Shown piece by piece: positions 40,270-48,691 of a stretch of DNA of 64,000 bases (positions are counted from its first letter, which is position 1; every line of letters begins with the position of its first letter). The stretch spans positions 49,042 through 113,041 of the forward strand of contig NZ_JAANNO010000011.1 in assembly GCF_011250645.1 (NCBI RefSeq), in the 5' to 3' direction. The DNA is from Motilibacter aurantiacus. GTDB lineage: Bacteria; Actinomycetota; Actinomycetes; Motilibacterales; Motilibacteraceae. The notes beneath the pieces were generated by a model. That model did not search any database. It saw only the letters and a list, made by a program, of their open reading frames with translations, and had not been told where the DNA came from. The position numbers and the translations under genes are program-made.

Positions 40270-40854
40270 TCACCGCTGGAGCACCGTCTCGACCGAGATC
40301 TCGATCGAGATCTCCTTGCTCACCAGCAGCCCGCCGGCCTCGAGGGCCACGTTCCAGGTGAGGCCGAAGTCCTCCCGGTTCACGGTGGTCGACGCGGAGA
40401 AGACGGCCCGCTCGCCGCCCCACGGGTCCTTCGCGTAGCCCTCGTAGACGACGGTGAGCGGCACCCGGCGGGTCACGCCGTGGATCGTGAGGTCCCCGGT
40501 GACGGTCCCCGCCGTCCCTGCCCAGTCGACGGTGACGCTGCGGAAGGTCGCCGTGGGGAACTGCTCGACGTCGAAGAGCTCGGCGGAGCGCAGGTGCTCG
40601 TCGCGGGCCCGCAGCCCCGACTCGACGCTGGACATGCCGATCACGACCTCGAGCTGCGACTCGCCCGGGTCGTCGGCGACCCGCACCGCGCCGGAGACGT
40701 CCGCGAACCGGCCGCGGACCTTGGTGAAGACCATGTGCCGGCCGACGAACGCGACGTCGGCGTGGCCGGGGTCGATGGCCCAGGTGCCCGGAGCGGGGAG
40801 CTGGACGCCGCCCCGGTCGCGCACGGGAGCGGTGGACAAGGTGTTGGCGGACAT
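40270..40854 (-). CDS. YceI family protein
   Basis: This is a 194-aa lipocalin-like beta-barrel binding polyisoprenoid or amphiphilic ligands, without signal peptide. Typical YceI blocks are GTWAIDPGHADVAFVGRHMV, FTKVRGRFADVSGAVRV, RDEHLRSAELFDVEQFPTAT, GDLTIHGVTRRVPLTVVYEG and NREDFGLTWNVALEAGGLLV. Start ATG 40854. A MarR gene follows 40 bp later on the same strand, a common pairing. A second YceI of the same length lies at 42222, so the window has two paralogues. Two 14-bp palindromes sit 40-77 bp upstream of the start. Confidence 0.93.
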   Translation of the reverse strand: MSANTLSTAPVRDRGGVQLPAPGTWAIDPGHADVAFVGRHMVFTKVRGRFADVSGAVRVADDPGESQLEVVIGMSSVESGLRARDEHLRSAELFDVEQFPTATFRSVTVDWAGTAGTVTGDLTIHGVTRRVPLTVVYEGYAKDPWGGERAVFSASTTVNREDFGLTWNVALEAGGLLVSKEISIEISVETVLQR

Positions 40855-40893
40855 CAGGAGCCCTCTCGGTGGGTTCGCCACATCCTCGTGATG

Positions 40894-40931
40894 TGTGCGT
40901 ACGCACAGAATGGCACATGCGTGCGCACGCA
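40894..40931. promoter_or_regulatory. Tandem 14-bp palindromic operators
   Basis: TGTGCGTACGCACA (40894-40907) and TGCGTGCGCACGCA (40918-40931) are both perfect palindromes, with centres 24 bp apart, just upstream of the YceI/MarR pair and divergent from the LytM gene. The GTGCG half-site with CGCAC partner fits a MarR dimer. Probable control of YceI and the regulator itself. Confidence 0.75.
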
Positions 40932-41057
40932 CGCAATAGCTGGGACGGGCCCGATGTGGCAGAGGAGGGCTGTACACAGCGCGGGGTTGCTCTCCTTCAC
41001 CTGAGGGGGGCACGTCGAGGGGTCAAGTCGGGGCACGCGGCCGCCGACATCCGGGGC

Positions 41058-41768
41058 ATGGAGACCTCCGCAGTGGGCGCCTCGGCCGGCATGAGCAACG
41101 TGCTGGCGCGGATCTCGGGCATCCAGGCTCAGCTGTCGATGCTCTCGCGCCCGGCCGGCGGCACGACCGTCGTCACGGCGGCGGCCCCCTCGATCGCGAG
41201 CACGGCCGGCACCAGCGGCGGCGCGGGCACGATCGCGTCGGGCTCGGCGCAGCCGTTCGCCGCGGCGCTGCAGAGCGCCGTCTCGGCCGTCCCGGCGCGC
41301 GCCACCGCCCCGACTCCCGCTTCGGCAACCGCACCTCCGGCACCCCGGAGCTCCGCCCCGGCCGAGGACGGCTGGGCCCGGCCGGTGGACGGCCGCGTGA
41401 CGAGCAAGTTCGGCATGCGCACCCACCCGGTCACCGGGGTCTACAAGCTGCACACCGGCACCGACTTCGCTGCGCCCATGGGCTCCCCGATCGGCGCCGC
41501 GAGCGGGGGCACCGTGAAGTCGGCGGGGTGGCAGAGCGGCTACGGCAACACGGTCGTGATCGACCACGGCAACGGCATCACCACGATGTACGCCCACGCG
41601 TCCGAGCTGCTCGTCAAGCCCGGGCAGCGGGTCGAGCCCGGCGACACGGTGGCGAAGGCCGGCAGCACCGGGCTGTCGACCGGGCCGCACCTGCACTTCG
41701 AGGTGCGGGAGGACGACAAGCCGGTCGACCCGCAGCCCTGGCTGCGCCGGCACGGCGTCCAGGTCTGA
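41058..41768 (+). CDS. LytM/M23 peptidase, flagellar-cluster-like N-terminus
   Basis: This is a 236-aa M23 metallopeptidase. The active site is complete: GMRTHPVTGVYKLHTGTDFA (His and Asp zinc ligands) and STGLSTGPHLHFEVRE (H-x-H). Such LytM domains cut peptidoglycan cross-bridges. There is no signal peptide. The N-terminus MSNVLARISGIQAQLSMLSR with a later FAAALQSAV resembles hydrolases encoded inside actinobacterial flagellar operons, from memory, but no flagellar genes are present here. ATG 41058 is the best start. A longer frame from 40869 runs through the palindromic operators. Two 22-bp hairpin repeats follow the stop. Confidence 0.85.
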   Translation: METSAVGASAGMSNVLARISGIQAQLSMLSRPAGGTTVVTAAAPSIASTAGTSGGAGTIASGSAQPFAAALQSAVSAVPARATAPTPASATAPPAPRSSAPAEDGWARPVDGRVTSKFGMRTHPVTGVYKLHTGTDFAAPMGSPIGAASGGTVKSAGWQSGYGNTVVIDHGNGITTMYAHASELLVKPGQRVEPGDTVAKAGSTGLSTGPHLHFEVREDDKPVDPQPWLRRHGVQV

Positions 41769-41810
41769 GCCGCGCCTGCGGCGCAGCTCTGAGCCGCGCC
41801 TGCGGCGCAG
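41765..41810. repeat. Duplicated 22-bp hairpin after the LytM gene
   Basis: The same 22-bp sequence (41765-41786 and 41789-41810) occurs twice with CT between. Each copy contains GCGCC-TGC-GGCGC, so each folds into a hairpin. The first overlaps the LytM stop codon. It looks like a duplicated terminator. Confidence 0.7.
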
Positions 41811-42221
41811 GCGTTTGCCCGGCGGCCGCGGCGACAGGATCCCTGCGGTGGCCGCCACGGACGCGGCCGTGCGCCCGCCGCGGCTCGCCGAGGCCTACGC
41901 CGCCGGCTTCCTGCTGGTCTGGTGCACCCTGCTGACCGTGCGGAACTCCTTCCGCACACGCCGGCTGTCGTGCCGCGACACGGAGGGCTCCCGCACCGGC
42001 CCGCCGGCCCGGCCGCTGCCCGGTGGCCGGGCCGTCCACGTGCTGCTGACGGGCGGGGAGATGCTCCCCCTCGACGTGACGCGGACGAGCACCCTCGTCC
42101 CGGGCAGCGGCGAGCGGCTGGAGCGCGCGTCGCGGCGCCGACCGTTCGGCTCGGGGAAGCGAGGACGGACGGGCGCGCGCGGGCCTGAGGGGGAGCCTCT
42201 GCCGCCGTCAGCCGGGGCGGG
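41811..42221. other. Intergenic with possible gene remnant
   Basis: A plus-strand frame from GTG 41848 begins VAATDAAVRPPRLAEAYAAG and has one membrane-like stretch, FLLVWCTLLTVRNSF. It then loses protein-like character and stays open antisense through the YceI gene. It may be the decayed 5' end of a membrane protein gene. I do not call it a CDS. Confidence 0.35.
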
Positions 42222-42806
42222 TCACGGCGTCGGTGTCAGCTTGACGGCCGAGACGTCGAACTCCAGCACGATCTTGTCGCTGACGAGGAACCCCCCGGTC
42301 TCCAACGCGGCGTTCCAGTTGACGTTCCAGTCCTTGCGGTTGATCGTCGTGCGGCCCTCGAACCCGGCCCGCAGGTTCCCGAACGGGTCCTTGGCGCTGC
42401 CGGTGAACTCGAACTCGACCGTGACCGGCTTCGTCGTGTCCTTGATCGTCAGGTCGCCGGTCATGCGGAAGGTCGCGTCGCCGGCCTTCTCCACCCCGGT
42501 GCTCCTGAAGGTCACCTCGGGGAAGTTCGGGACGTCGAAGAAGTCGTTCGTGCGCAGATGGCCGTCGCGCTGCTCGTTGCCGGTGTCGATGCTGTCGACC
42601 TTGATCGTCAGCTCCGCGGTCGACTTCGCCGGGTCGGCGGCGTCGAGGTGCGCGTGCCCCTCGAACTCCTTGAAGGAGCCGCGCACCTTGGTGACCATCG
42701 CATGCCGGGCGACGAACCCGATCCGGGTGTGGGCCACGTCCAGCTGGTAGTCGCCGGTCAGGTCCTCGATCGCGGCGGTGGGGTCGTCGAAGTCGGAGGC
42801 GCTCAC
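42222..42806 (-). CDS. YceI family protein, second copy
   Basis: This is a 194-aa YceI paralogue: LTGDYQLDVAHTRIGFVARH with AMVTKVRGSFKEFEGHAHLD, RDGHLRTNDFFDVPNFPEVT, TGDLTIKDTTKPVTVEFEFT and NRKDWNVNWNAALETGGFLV. It is more typical of the family than the first copy (40270). The GTG at 42806 is preceded by AGAAAGGAACTGCA, a good ribosome site. No regulator is adjacent. The predicted role is binding isoprenoid or quinone-like ligands in a soluble beta-barrel. Confidence 0.94.
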   Translation of the reverse strand: MSASDFDDPTAAIEDLTGDYQLDVAHTRIGFVARHAMVTKVRGSFKEFEGHAHLDAADPAKSTAELTIKVDSIDTGNEQRDGHLRTNDFFDVPNFPEVTFRSTGVEKAGDATFRMTGDLTIKDTTKPVTVEFEFTGSAKDPFGNLRAGFEGRTTINRKDWNVNWNAALETGGFLVSDKIVLEFDVSAVKLTPTP

Positions 42807-42962
42807 TGCAGTTCCTTTCTGCCGGTTGCGCGGCCACCGGGCCGCAGGTCGGAACGGGCGTTGCCGGTGCGTTGCCAGGAGGTGCTTCCCTGCACAAGAG
42901 GGGCGCGTGCTCAGCATGTCACGCATGGCGACCATGCGAGCGTGGGCGCCCGCCCCCCAGGG

Positions 42963-43871
42963 TCAGTCGTGTCGGCCGGCCCCCCGGCGGGCGGGCAGCG
43001 CGAAGCGGTCGAGGTCCCGGGCGGCGACGGTTCCGGGAAGCACCTGCACGGCCTCGGCCTCGAACACGGCCACGTCCTCGCCGTAGCGCTGGGAGAAGTG
43101 CGCGAGCACGAGTTGCCGCACCTCGGCCGCCGCGGCCAGCTCGGCCGCCTGCCGGGCGGTGCAGTGGCCGTAGTCCCGGGCGAGCTGTGCGTCCGCGGCA
43201 AGGAACGTCGCCTCGCACACCAGGAGGTCGGCCCCCGCGGCGAGCCGCGCGGCGCCCGCGCACGGCCGGGTGTCCATGACGAAGGCGAACACCTGCCCGC
43301 GGCGTGGGACGGTGACGTCCTCGGCCCGCACCACGCGCCCGTCCACCCGCAGCGAGCCCTCGGCCAGCAGCCGGCGGACGTCCGGCCCGCGCACCCCCGC
43401 CGCGGCCAGCCGGTCGGGCAGCACCCGGCGGCCGTCCTTCTCCTCGACCCGCCACCCGAGCGCCGGCACCCGGTGGTCGAGCCGGTCCGCGACCAGCCGC
43501 CAACCGTCTGCGTCCACCGCGACACCGGGCCCGCACGGCTGCCGGCGGAGCCGGAGCTGTGGCGGCGGGCCGGCGAGCCGGACGAGCAGGTCGACGTACG
43601 CCTCGGCCTCGGCCGGGTAGAGCAGCGTCACCTCGTGCCGCGCCCCGTCGAGCGCCATCCGCTGCAGCACGCCGGGCAGGCCGAAGGTGTGGTCGCCGTG
43701 ACTGTGGGTCAGGCAGATGTGCGTGATCGAGGACGCGGCGACCCCGGCGTACGTCAGCTGGCGCTGGGTGCCCTCCCCGGGGTCGAAGAGGAAGCCGGCC
43801 CGGTCCCAGCGCAGGACGTAGCCGTTGTGCGCGCGGGCGCGCGTCGGCACCTGGGACGCGGTGCCGAGCAC
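42963..43871 (-). CDS. rnz: Ribonuclease Z family metallo-hydrolase
   Basis: This is a 302-aa metallo-beta-lactamase fold tRNA 3' endonuclease. Motifs are VLGTASQVPTRARAHNGYVL with LFDPGEGTQRQLTYAGV, the zinc motif ICLTHSHGDHTFGLPGVLQR, and FVMDTRP with VCEATFL and the distal His in LVLAHFSQRY. It matures tRNA 3' ends. The start is uncertain: family members have a few residues (RELV) before VLGTAS, and these are encoded upstream without an ATG/GTG, so a rare start or upstream coupling to the TolB-like gene (which ends at 43937) is possible. Confidence 0.9.
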   Translation of the reverse strand: MLGTASQVPTRARAHNGYVLRWDRAGFLFDPGEGTQRQLTYAGVAASSITHICLTHSHGDHTFGLPGVLQRMALDGARHEVTLLYPAEAEAYVDLLVRLAGPPPQLRLRRQPCGPGVAVDADGWRLVADRLDHRVPALGWRVEEKDGRRVLPDRLAAAGVRGPDVRRLLAEGSLRVDGRVVRAEDVTVPRRGQVFAFVMDTRPCAGAARLAAGADLLVCEATFLAADAQLARDYGHCTARQAAELAAAAEVRQLVLAHFSQRYGEDVAVFEAEAVQVLPGTVAARDLDRFALPARRGAGRHD

Positions 43872-43936
43872 GACGAGCTCCCGCGCGGCGCCGGTGCCGG
43901 CCCGGGTGGCGGTGCTGATGGCGGTACTGCTGGCCG

Positions 43937-45439
43937 TCAGCGTGCCCGCACGATCTCGCTCACGCCCCGGTCGTGCGTCCGGTCCGCCGCGCGCACGACC
44001 CGCAGCTCGGCGCCGCGGCCGACACGGAGGGTGACCTCGTAGCGGCCGGACCGCACGCCCGCCGTGGCGATCGTGCGCCAGGCACTGTCCCGGTAGTACT
44101 GCACGGTGACCCGCCCGCCCCGCGCGCCGACGACGGCGCCGCGCAGGACCACGCCCGCGGACGACCGGCGCTGTGCGACGGTGACCCGGGAGGCGACCCG
44201 CAGCGTCGTGGGCTCGGACACGACGCCGTTGGCGAGCGCCCGCAGCTGCACGTGGGCGCCGGCCGACACCGGGAACACGACGAAGTTCTGGGTACGCGGC
44301 GCGCGCTGGGTGCCGATCGTGCGCCAGGCGTTCCCCACCCGGCGCTGCAGCGCCAGCGTGAGCGGGCCAGGGCCCGCGGCGTACGCCCCGACCCCGACGC
44401 CGGTCGGGACGCCGGCCACGGCGCGCTCCTCGGGCAGGACCACCTCGACGCCGCTGACCTCGGTCGAGAGCGTGAGCGGCCGGGGGAGCGCGCCCTTGCC
44501 GACCGCGAAGGCCGGGGCCGAGAGCCCCAGGTCGGTCACGACCCGCCCCGGCGTGCCCCCGGTCGCAGGCGCGAAGGAGACGTGGAGCGGCTCCTCCTCC
44601 TCGTTGGTGGTGGAGATCGCGTAGACGCCGTCCGGGGTGCCCACCGCGCCGAAGCTGAGCTCCTCGGCCGGGAAGACCTTGGCGCCCTCGAGGGTGGTCA
44701 CCGCGGCGCCGACGTCCTGCGCCTCCTGCCCGGTGAGGACGGACACGATCGGGACGTCGCCGGGGCCGAAGGCGACGTCGACGATGTCGTCCCCGGCGCG
44801 CCCGACCCGGGTGTCGGTGCGGGTCGCGAGATCGACCGCGTGGGCCTCGCCGATGCGTCCGAGCGACGAGCGGACCAGGTCGCTGGTCGTGTAGAGCAGG
44901 CGGGTGCCGTCACTGGAGAGCGCGACGTCCACGACCGGGCCGACCGGGTCGACCACGACGCGCGTCGCCTTGGTCGCCACGTCGAGAGCGCGGAGCACGC
45001 CGTCCTTGCCGACCCCGTTGTTGATCGAGTAGTAGAGCGTCCTCGCGTCGGGGGAGAAAGCGGCCCCGTCGACCCGGGAGTTGAGCACCTGCCGGGCCTT
45101 GCCGCCGGAGGTGGGGGCGATCAGCACCCCCGCGGGCGCGAGCACGGCGAGCGTCGTGCCGTCCGGGCTGATCTCGACGCGCGCTCCGGCCCCGGCGCCG
45201 TCCAGGATCCGCCGAGGCGTGCCCGAGCGCAGCGACTGGGCCCAGACGGTCCCGTCCTCGTCGACGTACGCGACGTAGGCGCCGGTGGGCGCCTGGACCG
45301 TGGGCGCCTCAGGCGCGGCCCAGGCCGTGTGCCCCGGCAGCCCCGCGAGGAGCACCCCTGCCGCCACGAGGGGCGCGAAGGCCCGCTTCGTCCCCCGATT
45401 GGACCGCAGTCGCCCACCCTGCAGATGCCGCTGAAGCAC
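43937..45439 (-). CDS. Secreted TolB-like beta-propeller protein
   Basis: This is a 500-aa exported protein with a signal sequence (RAFAPLVAAGVLLAGLPGHT, AWAAPEAPT). WD40/PD40-like propeller repeats (about 50-330) include RVEISPDGTTLAVLAPAGVL, AAFSPDARTLYYSINNGVGK and VALSSDGTRLLYTTSDLVRS. A C-terminal region (about 350-500) has two related beta domains sharing the W-R-T-I-(G/A) motif: RRVGNAWRTIGTQRAP and YYRDSAWRTIATAGVRSGRY. Its role is unknown, probably extracellular binding or scaffolding. GTG 45439 follows GGAGGAACG. rnz lies just downstream. Confidence 0.82.
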   Translation of the reverse strand: MLQRHLQGGRLRSNRGTKRAFAPLVAAGVLLAGLPGHTAWAAPEAPTVQAPTGAYVAYVDEDGTVWAQSLRSGTPRRILDGAGAGARVEISPDGTTLAVLAPAGVLIAPTSGGKARQVLNSRVDGAAFSPDARTLYYSINNGVGKDGVLRALDVATKATRVVVDPVGPVVDVALSSDGTRLLYTTSDLVRSSLGRIGEAHAVDLATRTDTRVGRAGDDIVDVAFGPGDVPIVSVLTGQEAQDVGAAVTTLEGAKVFPAEELSFGAVGTPDGVYAISTTNEEEEPLHVSFAPATGGTPGRVVTDLGLSAPAFAVGKGALPRPLTLSTEVSGVEVVLPEERAVAGVPTGVGVGAYAAGPGPLTLALQRRVGNAWRTIGTQRAPRTQNFVVFPVSAGAHVQLRALANGVVSEPTTLRVASRVTVAQRRSSAGVVLRGAVVGARGGRVTVQYYRDSAWRTIATAGVRSGRYEVTLRVGRGAELRVVRAADRTHDRGVSEIVRAR

Positions 45440-45547
45440 CGTTCCTCCGTCCGTGCGGAGGCGGCGGCCGATCCGCGCATCCCTCCTCGAAGCATCTTGG
45501 GGCATGCGACGGGCAGAGGGCGGCATTCCGTGCCGTAAAGCACACCC

Positions 45548-46558
45548 TCACCTGCGGCGGGTAGCTCCCACGGCGGGGGCGGGCAGCCCGCGCCGGAGGG
45601 TCTCGACGTACGCGGCCGTGCGGTCGGCGGTCGGGCCGACGGCGCGCGTGGCGTCGAGGAAGACCTGCGTGACCTCCGGCCAGCGCCCGACGAGCTCGCG
45701 CTCGACCTGCGTGCTGAGGTCCTCGACCGCGCCCGCCGGCAGGTCGTTGCGCAGGTCCACGCGCACGGCGAGCAGCACGTCCTCGGGGCCGAGGGCCATC
45801 GTGAGCAGCTCGACGACACGGTCGACGCCGGGCGTGCCGGCGATGGTGTCGTACGCGCCGACCACGAGCTCGGGGCGGGCGGCCTCGCCGATGAGCAGGT
45901 CGCCGTTGGACTTGCCGAGGGTGAAGGCGACGACGGTCAGCAGCACGCCGATGAGGACGGCCGCGATCCCGTCCCAGTAGTGCTCGCCGGTGGCCTGGTG
46001 CAGGCCGATGCCGGCCGCGGCGAGGGCGAGCCCGATGACGGCCGCGGTGTCCTCGGCGAAGACCGTCTTCACCGTGGGGTCCGTCGAGAGCCCGAGGTGC
46101 TCGCGGAACGTGCGCCCCAGCGACGTGGCCTCTGCGCGCAGCTGGCGCACGGCCCGCAGCCACGACGTGCCCTCGGCGAGGAAGGAGACGAGCAGCACGG
46201 CGTACGCGATCAGGACGCCGCCCTCCTCGCCGCCCTCCCCGACGATCGTGGAGATGCCTTCGTAGAAGGAGAAGACGGCGCCGCCGACGAAGATGGCGAC
46301 CGCGGCCAGCAAGGACCAGAAGAACCGCACCTTGCCGTAGCCGAACGGGTGGACCATGTCCGCCGGGCGTGCGGAGGCCTTGAGCCCGCGCAGCAGGAAG
46401 ACCTGGTTCATCGTGTCGGCGACCGAGTGCGCCGCCTCGGCGAGCATGGCGCTCGAGCCGCTGATCAGCCCGCCGACGAGCTTCGCGACCGCGATCGCGA
46501 GGTTCGCGGCGAGCGCTACGAGGACGGTGCTCTTGCTCTCACTGCCGTGCTCAGCCAC
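45548..46558 (-). CDS. Cation diffusion facilitator family transporter
   Basis: This is a 336-aa metal/proton antiporter with about six TM helices: VALAANLAIAVAKLVGGLIS, then SSAMLAEAAHSVADTMNQVF (metal-site His/Asp helix), LLAAVAIFVGGAVFSFYEGI, AVLLVSFLAEGTSWLRAV, VFAEDTAAVIGLALAAAGIG and DGIAAVLIGVLLTVVAFTLG. A C-terminal ferredoxin-like cytoplasmic domain follows. The longer TM4-TM5 region places it in the Zn/Fe-CDF (ZnT9-like) subgroup. It probably exports divalent metal. The GTG start is within 37 bp of the STAS gene stop. Confidence 0.92.
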   Translation of the reverse strand: MAEHGSESKSTVLVALAANLAIAVAKLVGGLISGSSAMLAEAAHSVADTMNQVFLLRGLKASARPADMVHPFGYGKVRFFWSLLAAVAIFVGGAVFSFYEGISTIVGEGGEEGGVLIAYAVLLVSFLAEGTSWLRAVRQLRAEATSLGRTFREHLGLSTDPTVKTVFAEDTAAVIGLALAAAGIGLHQATGEHYWDGIAAVLIGVLLTVVAFTLGKSNGDLLIGEAARPELVVGAYDTIAGTPGVDRVVELLTMALGPEDVLLAVRVDLRNDLPAGAVEDLSTQVERELVGRWPEVTQVFLDATRAVGPTADRTAAYVETLRRGLPAPAVGATRRR

Positions 46559-46595
46559 GAGGGCAGGGGATACCCGCCCCGGGCGCGTCCACTCG

Positions 46596-46889
46596 TCAGG
46601 CGGGGACGATGCGAGCGAGCCGGTCCAACCCGCTCACCGCCAGCACCCGGCGCAGCGCCGGGGGCGGCCCCAGGAGCACCACCTCGCCGCCGCGGTCGGC
46701 GGCGGCGCGGATCAGACGGGCGACGAAGGCGAGTCCGGCCGAGTCCATGAAGGTGACGTCGCGCAGGTCGACCCGGGCGTCCGCGGCCGGGCCGCGCTCG
46801 AAGGCGGCCGCCATGGCGTCGAGGCGGTCGTTCAGGGCGAGGTCCACCTCGCCGGAGAGGGCGACGGTGTAGACAGCGGTCGCTCGCAT
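46596..46889 (-). CDS. STAS-domain anti-sigma factor antagonist
   Basis: This is a 97-aa single-domain STAS protein with TVALSGEVDLALNDRLDAMA, ARVDLRDVTFMDSAGLAFVA and a C-terminal helix LRRVLAVSGLDRLARI. The canonical phosphoacceptor motif M-D-S-A-G-L is intact, so it should switch between free and kinase-phosphorylated forms as in SpoIIAA/RsbV systems. No anti-sigma kinase or SigB-type factor lies nearby. ATG 46889 is preceded by GGAGGTGGCG. Confidence 0.92.
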   Translation of the reverse strand: MRATAVYTVALSGEVDLALNDRLDAMAAAFERGPAADARVDLRDVTFMDSAGLAFVARLIRAAADRGGEVVLLGPPPALRRVLAVSGLDRLARIVPA

Positions 46890-47062
46890 CGCCACCTCCT
46901 CTCGCGCGGAGCCGGTCCGGCGACGGGCCCGAGCCCGACCGGTGCCGGGTCTCGCCCCAGCAGCATCGCACGCGTAGCGGGCGGTGGAGAGGATTCCGGG
47001 AAAGTCGACTAGATCATCAGCACTACCCGGGGTGGGCGCCCCGCGCCGCTCGGCGAGGTGGC

Positions 47063-47905
47063 TCAGTCCGCCGTGGCGCCGGCCGGGCGGCTGCCGGTGG
47101 CCGCCCGCAGCCCGTCCAGCTCCACGCACAGGGCCCGGTGGTCCGAGAGCGGCAGCTCGACGGCCTCGGACCGCACGACCGGGGGGAGCTGGCCGCGGCC
47201 GAGCACGTGGTCGAGCTGCGCCCGCGGCGTGTGCGCCGGCCAGGTCTTGGCGTTCGCGAGCTGCTTCCACTCGCGGCAGAGGCCGGAGGGGAGCTTGCCC
47301 GGCATGTTGAGGTCGCCCACGAGCAGCTGGGGCCGGGGGTCGTCGCCCAGCGCGGACACGAGGCGGCGCAGCTGCGCGGCGTTCCAGCCCGGGATGAACG
47401 ACAGGTGCGTGTTGGCGACGGTCACGGGCCCCTCGGCCGTCTCCACGACGGCGATCACGGCAGTGCGTGGCTCGTCGCGCACCCACACCCACCGGCGCTT
47501 GCCGTTGTCGTCGCGCAGCAGCACCGGCGCGACCGTCGGGACCGGGCGCAGCCGCACGACACGCCACTGCAGCACCGGCAGCCGGGAGACGATGGCGATG
47601 CCGTACGCCGCCGGCTCGTGCGACCCGCGGCCGTCGACCTCCTCGTCTCCCGGGCCGGCGGCGCGCCAGGTCTGCCCCGGGGTGCCGACCAGGGCCGGGA
47701 CGAAGCGCCAGCACTCGGCGCCCATCTCCTCGGCCACGATGGCCGTCTGGTCGACACCGCCCGACCGGGTCTGGTGCCGGTCGACCTCCTGCAGGGCGAG
47801 CACGTCGACGTCGAGCAGGCGCACCGCCTTGCGCAGGTTCTCCGGGTCCCCGGACTCCTCGTTCATGACGCGGCCGGACAACAGGTTGAAGGTCGCTAGT
47901 CGCAC
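47063..47905 (-). CDS. Endonuclease/exonuclease/phosphatase family protein
   Basis: This is a 280-aa EEP-fold metal-dependent phosphoesterase. It starts VRLATFNLLSGR and carries DVDVLALQEVDRHQTRSGGV (catalytic Glu), VTVANTHLSFIPGWNAAQLR, PQLLVGDLNMPGKLPSGLCR (Asp/Asn) and the C-terminal LPLSDHRALCVELDGL (Asp-His). Substrates of these proteins range from DNA to phospholipids and cannot be inferred. It has no signal peptide. It is divergent from the iron-box-controlled gene at 48087. Confidence 0.9.
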   Translation of the reverse strand: MRLATFNLLSGRVMNEESGDPENLRKAVRLLDVDVLALQEVDRHQTRSGGVDQTAIVAEEMGAECWRFVPALVGTPGQTWRAAGPGDEEVDGRGSHEPAAYGIAIVSRLPVLQWRVVRLRPVPTVAPVLLRDDNGKRRWVWVRDEPRTAVIAVVETAEGPVTVANTHLSFIPGWNAAQLRRLVSALGDDPRPQLLVGDLNMPGKLPSGLCREWKQLANAKTWPAHTPRAQLDHVLGRGQLPPVVRSEAVELPLSDHRALCVELDGLRAATGSRPAGATAD

Positions 47906-48044
47906 GGAGGGGGTTCTACCCAGGCCGTCCGTGCTCCGGAACGTCCGATGTCCGAGCTGCGCCGGATGCCGTGCCTCGGCCCTTGCGCGACGCCCGATGT
48001 GCCGCCGACGGCCGGGCGAGCGGACACGAACCGCGTCCGGTGGG

Positions 48045-48063
48045 TTAGGCTTTGCTTACCTAA
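48045..48063. promoter_or_regulatory. IdeR/DmdR-type iron box
   Basis: TTAGGCTTTGCTTACCTAA matches 15 of 19 positions of the actinobacterial iron box (TTAGGTTAGGCTAACCTAA), with both TTAGG and CCTAA ends intact. It lies 23 bp before the degenerate ABC gene and would be bound by an IdeR/DtxR-type repressor, possibly the one at 21625. Confidence 0.75.
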
Positions 48064-48086
48064 CCGTGCGAGCGACCGGAGCACGC

Positions 48087-48665
48087 GTGACGCAGCAGCC
48101 CACCGCCCAAGGGGTCCGGCTCGCCGTGGGGCGGGTGCTCACCCTGCTCGGCCCGGACGCGCTGCGGCGCGCCACGCTGGCCCGGCTCGACGACCGGAGC
48201 GCTCGCTGCCCCGCGGGCCACAGCCACGGCGGGGTCGTCCGGGTCGGCGCGCCGCTCGACCCCACCCGGGCCGGCGTGCGCGAGGTGCTGCGCGCGGCGG
48301 CGCACGGGGCGCCGCTGGGCGCGGACGCGGTGCCCCAGCTCGGCGCCACCCTGGACGACTGGGTCGCGCCGCTGCTGGGCCGCCAGCTCGCGGGCCTCGG
48401 GCCGTTCGACCGCCGGGTGCTCGCGCTCGCCGTCGGCATCGCCCAGGCCCCGGCGGCCCTCGTGGTCGACCGGCTCACCGACGGGCTCGACGCCGCCGGG
48501 CGGCGCGCCCTGCTCGCCGTCGTGCGCCGCGTCGCCGACGACCGCTGGGCGGTCCTGCTGGACGACTCGGACCCGGTCGCCGCGCTCGCGGTCGCGGACG
48601 AGGCGCTGCGCGTCGGCCCGGAAGGGCTCCTCGTGCCGGTCGACCCGCTGGCCGCCCCGCTCTGA
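48087..48665 (+). CDS. Degenerate ABC-ATPase-like protein
   Basis: This 192-aa protein has the outline of an ABC ATPase with its catalytic motifs lost. VLTLLGPDALRRATLARLDD occupies the place of Walker A (usually GPNGAGKST). AGLGPFDRRVLALAVGIAQA replaces the LSGGQ signature. AALVVDRLTDGLDAAGRRAL stands where Walker B LLDEPTxGLD is expected, with the catalytic Glu replaced. ATP hydrolysis is therefore unlikely. GTG 48087 follows the iron box at 48045, so expression should rise under iron starvation. It could regulate or pair with a true iron-transport ATPase elsewhere. It is convergent with the DUF1540 gene. Confidence 0.7.
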   Translation: MTQQPTAQGVRLAVGRVLTLLGPDALRRATLARLDDRSARCPAGHSHGGVVRVGAPLDPTRAGVREVLRAAAHGAPLGADAVPQLGATLDDWVAPLLGRQLAGLGPFDRRVLALAVGIAQAPAALVVDRLTDGLDAAGRRALLAVVRRVADDRWAVLLDDSDPVAALAVADEALRVGPEGLLVPVDPLAAPL

Positions 48666-48691
48666 GGCCGGCCCGCGCCGATCAGCGGGCG

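Noticed and set aside
43872..43936. rnz start upstream of 43871
   Set aside because: Expected residues RELV are encoded, but no ATG, GTG or TTG is available before the TolB-like stop; left as an uncertainty rather than extended.
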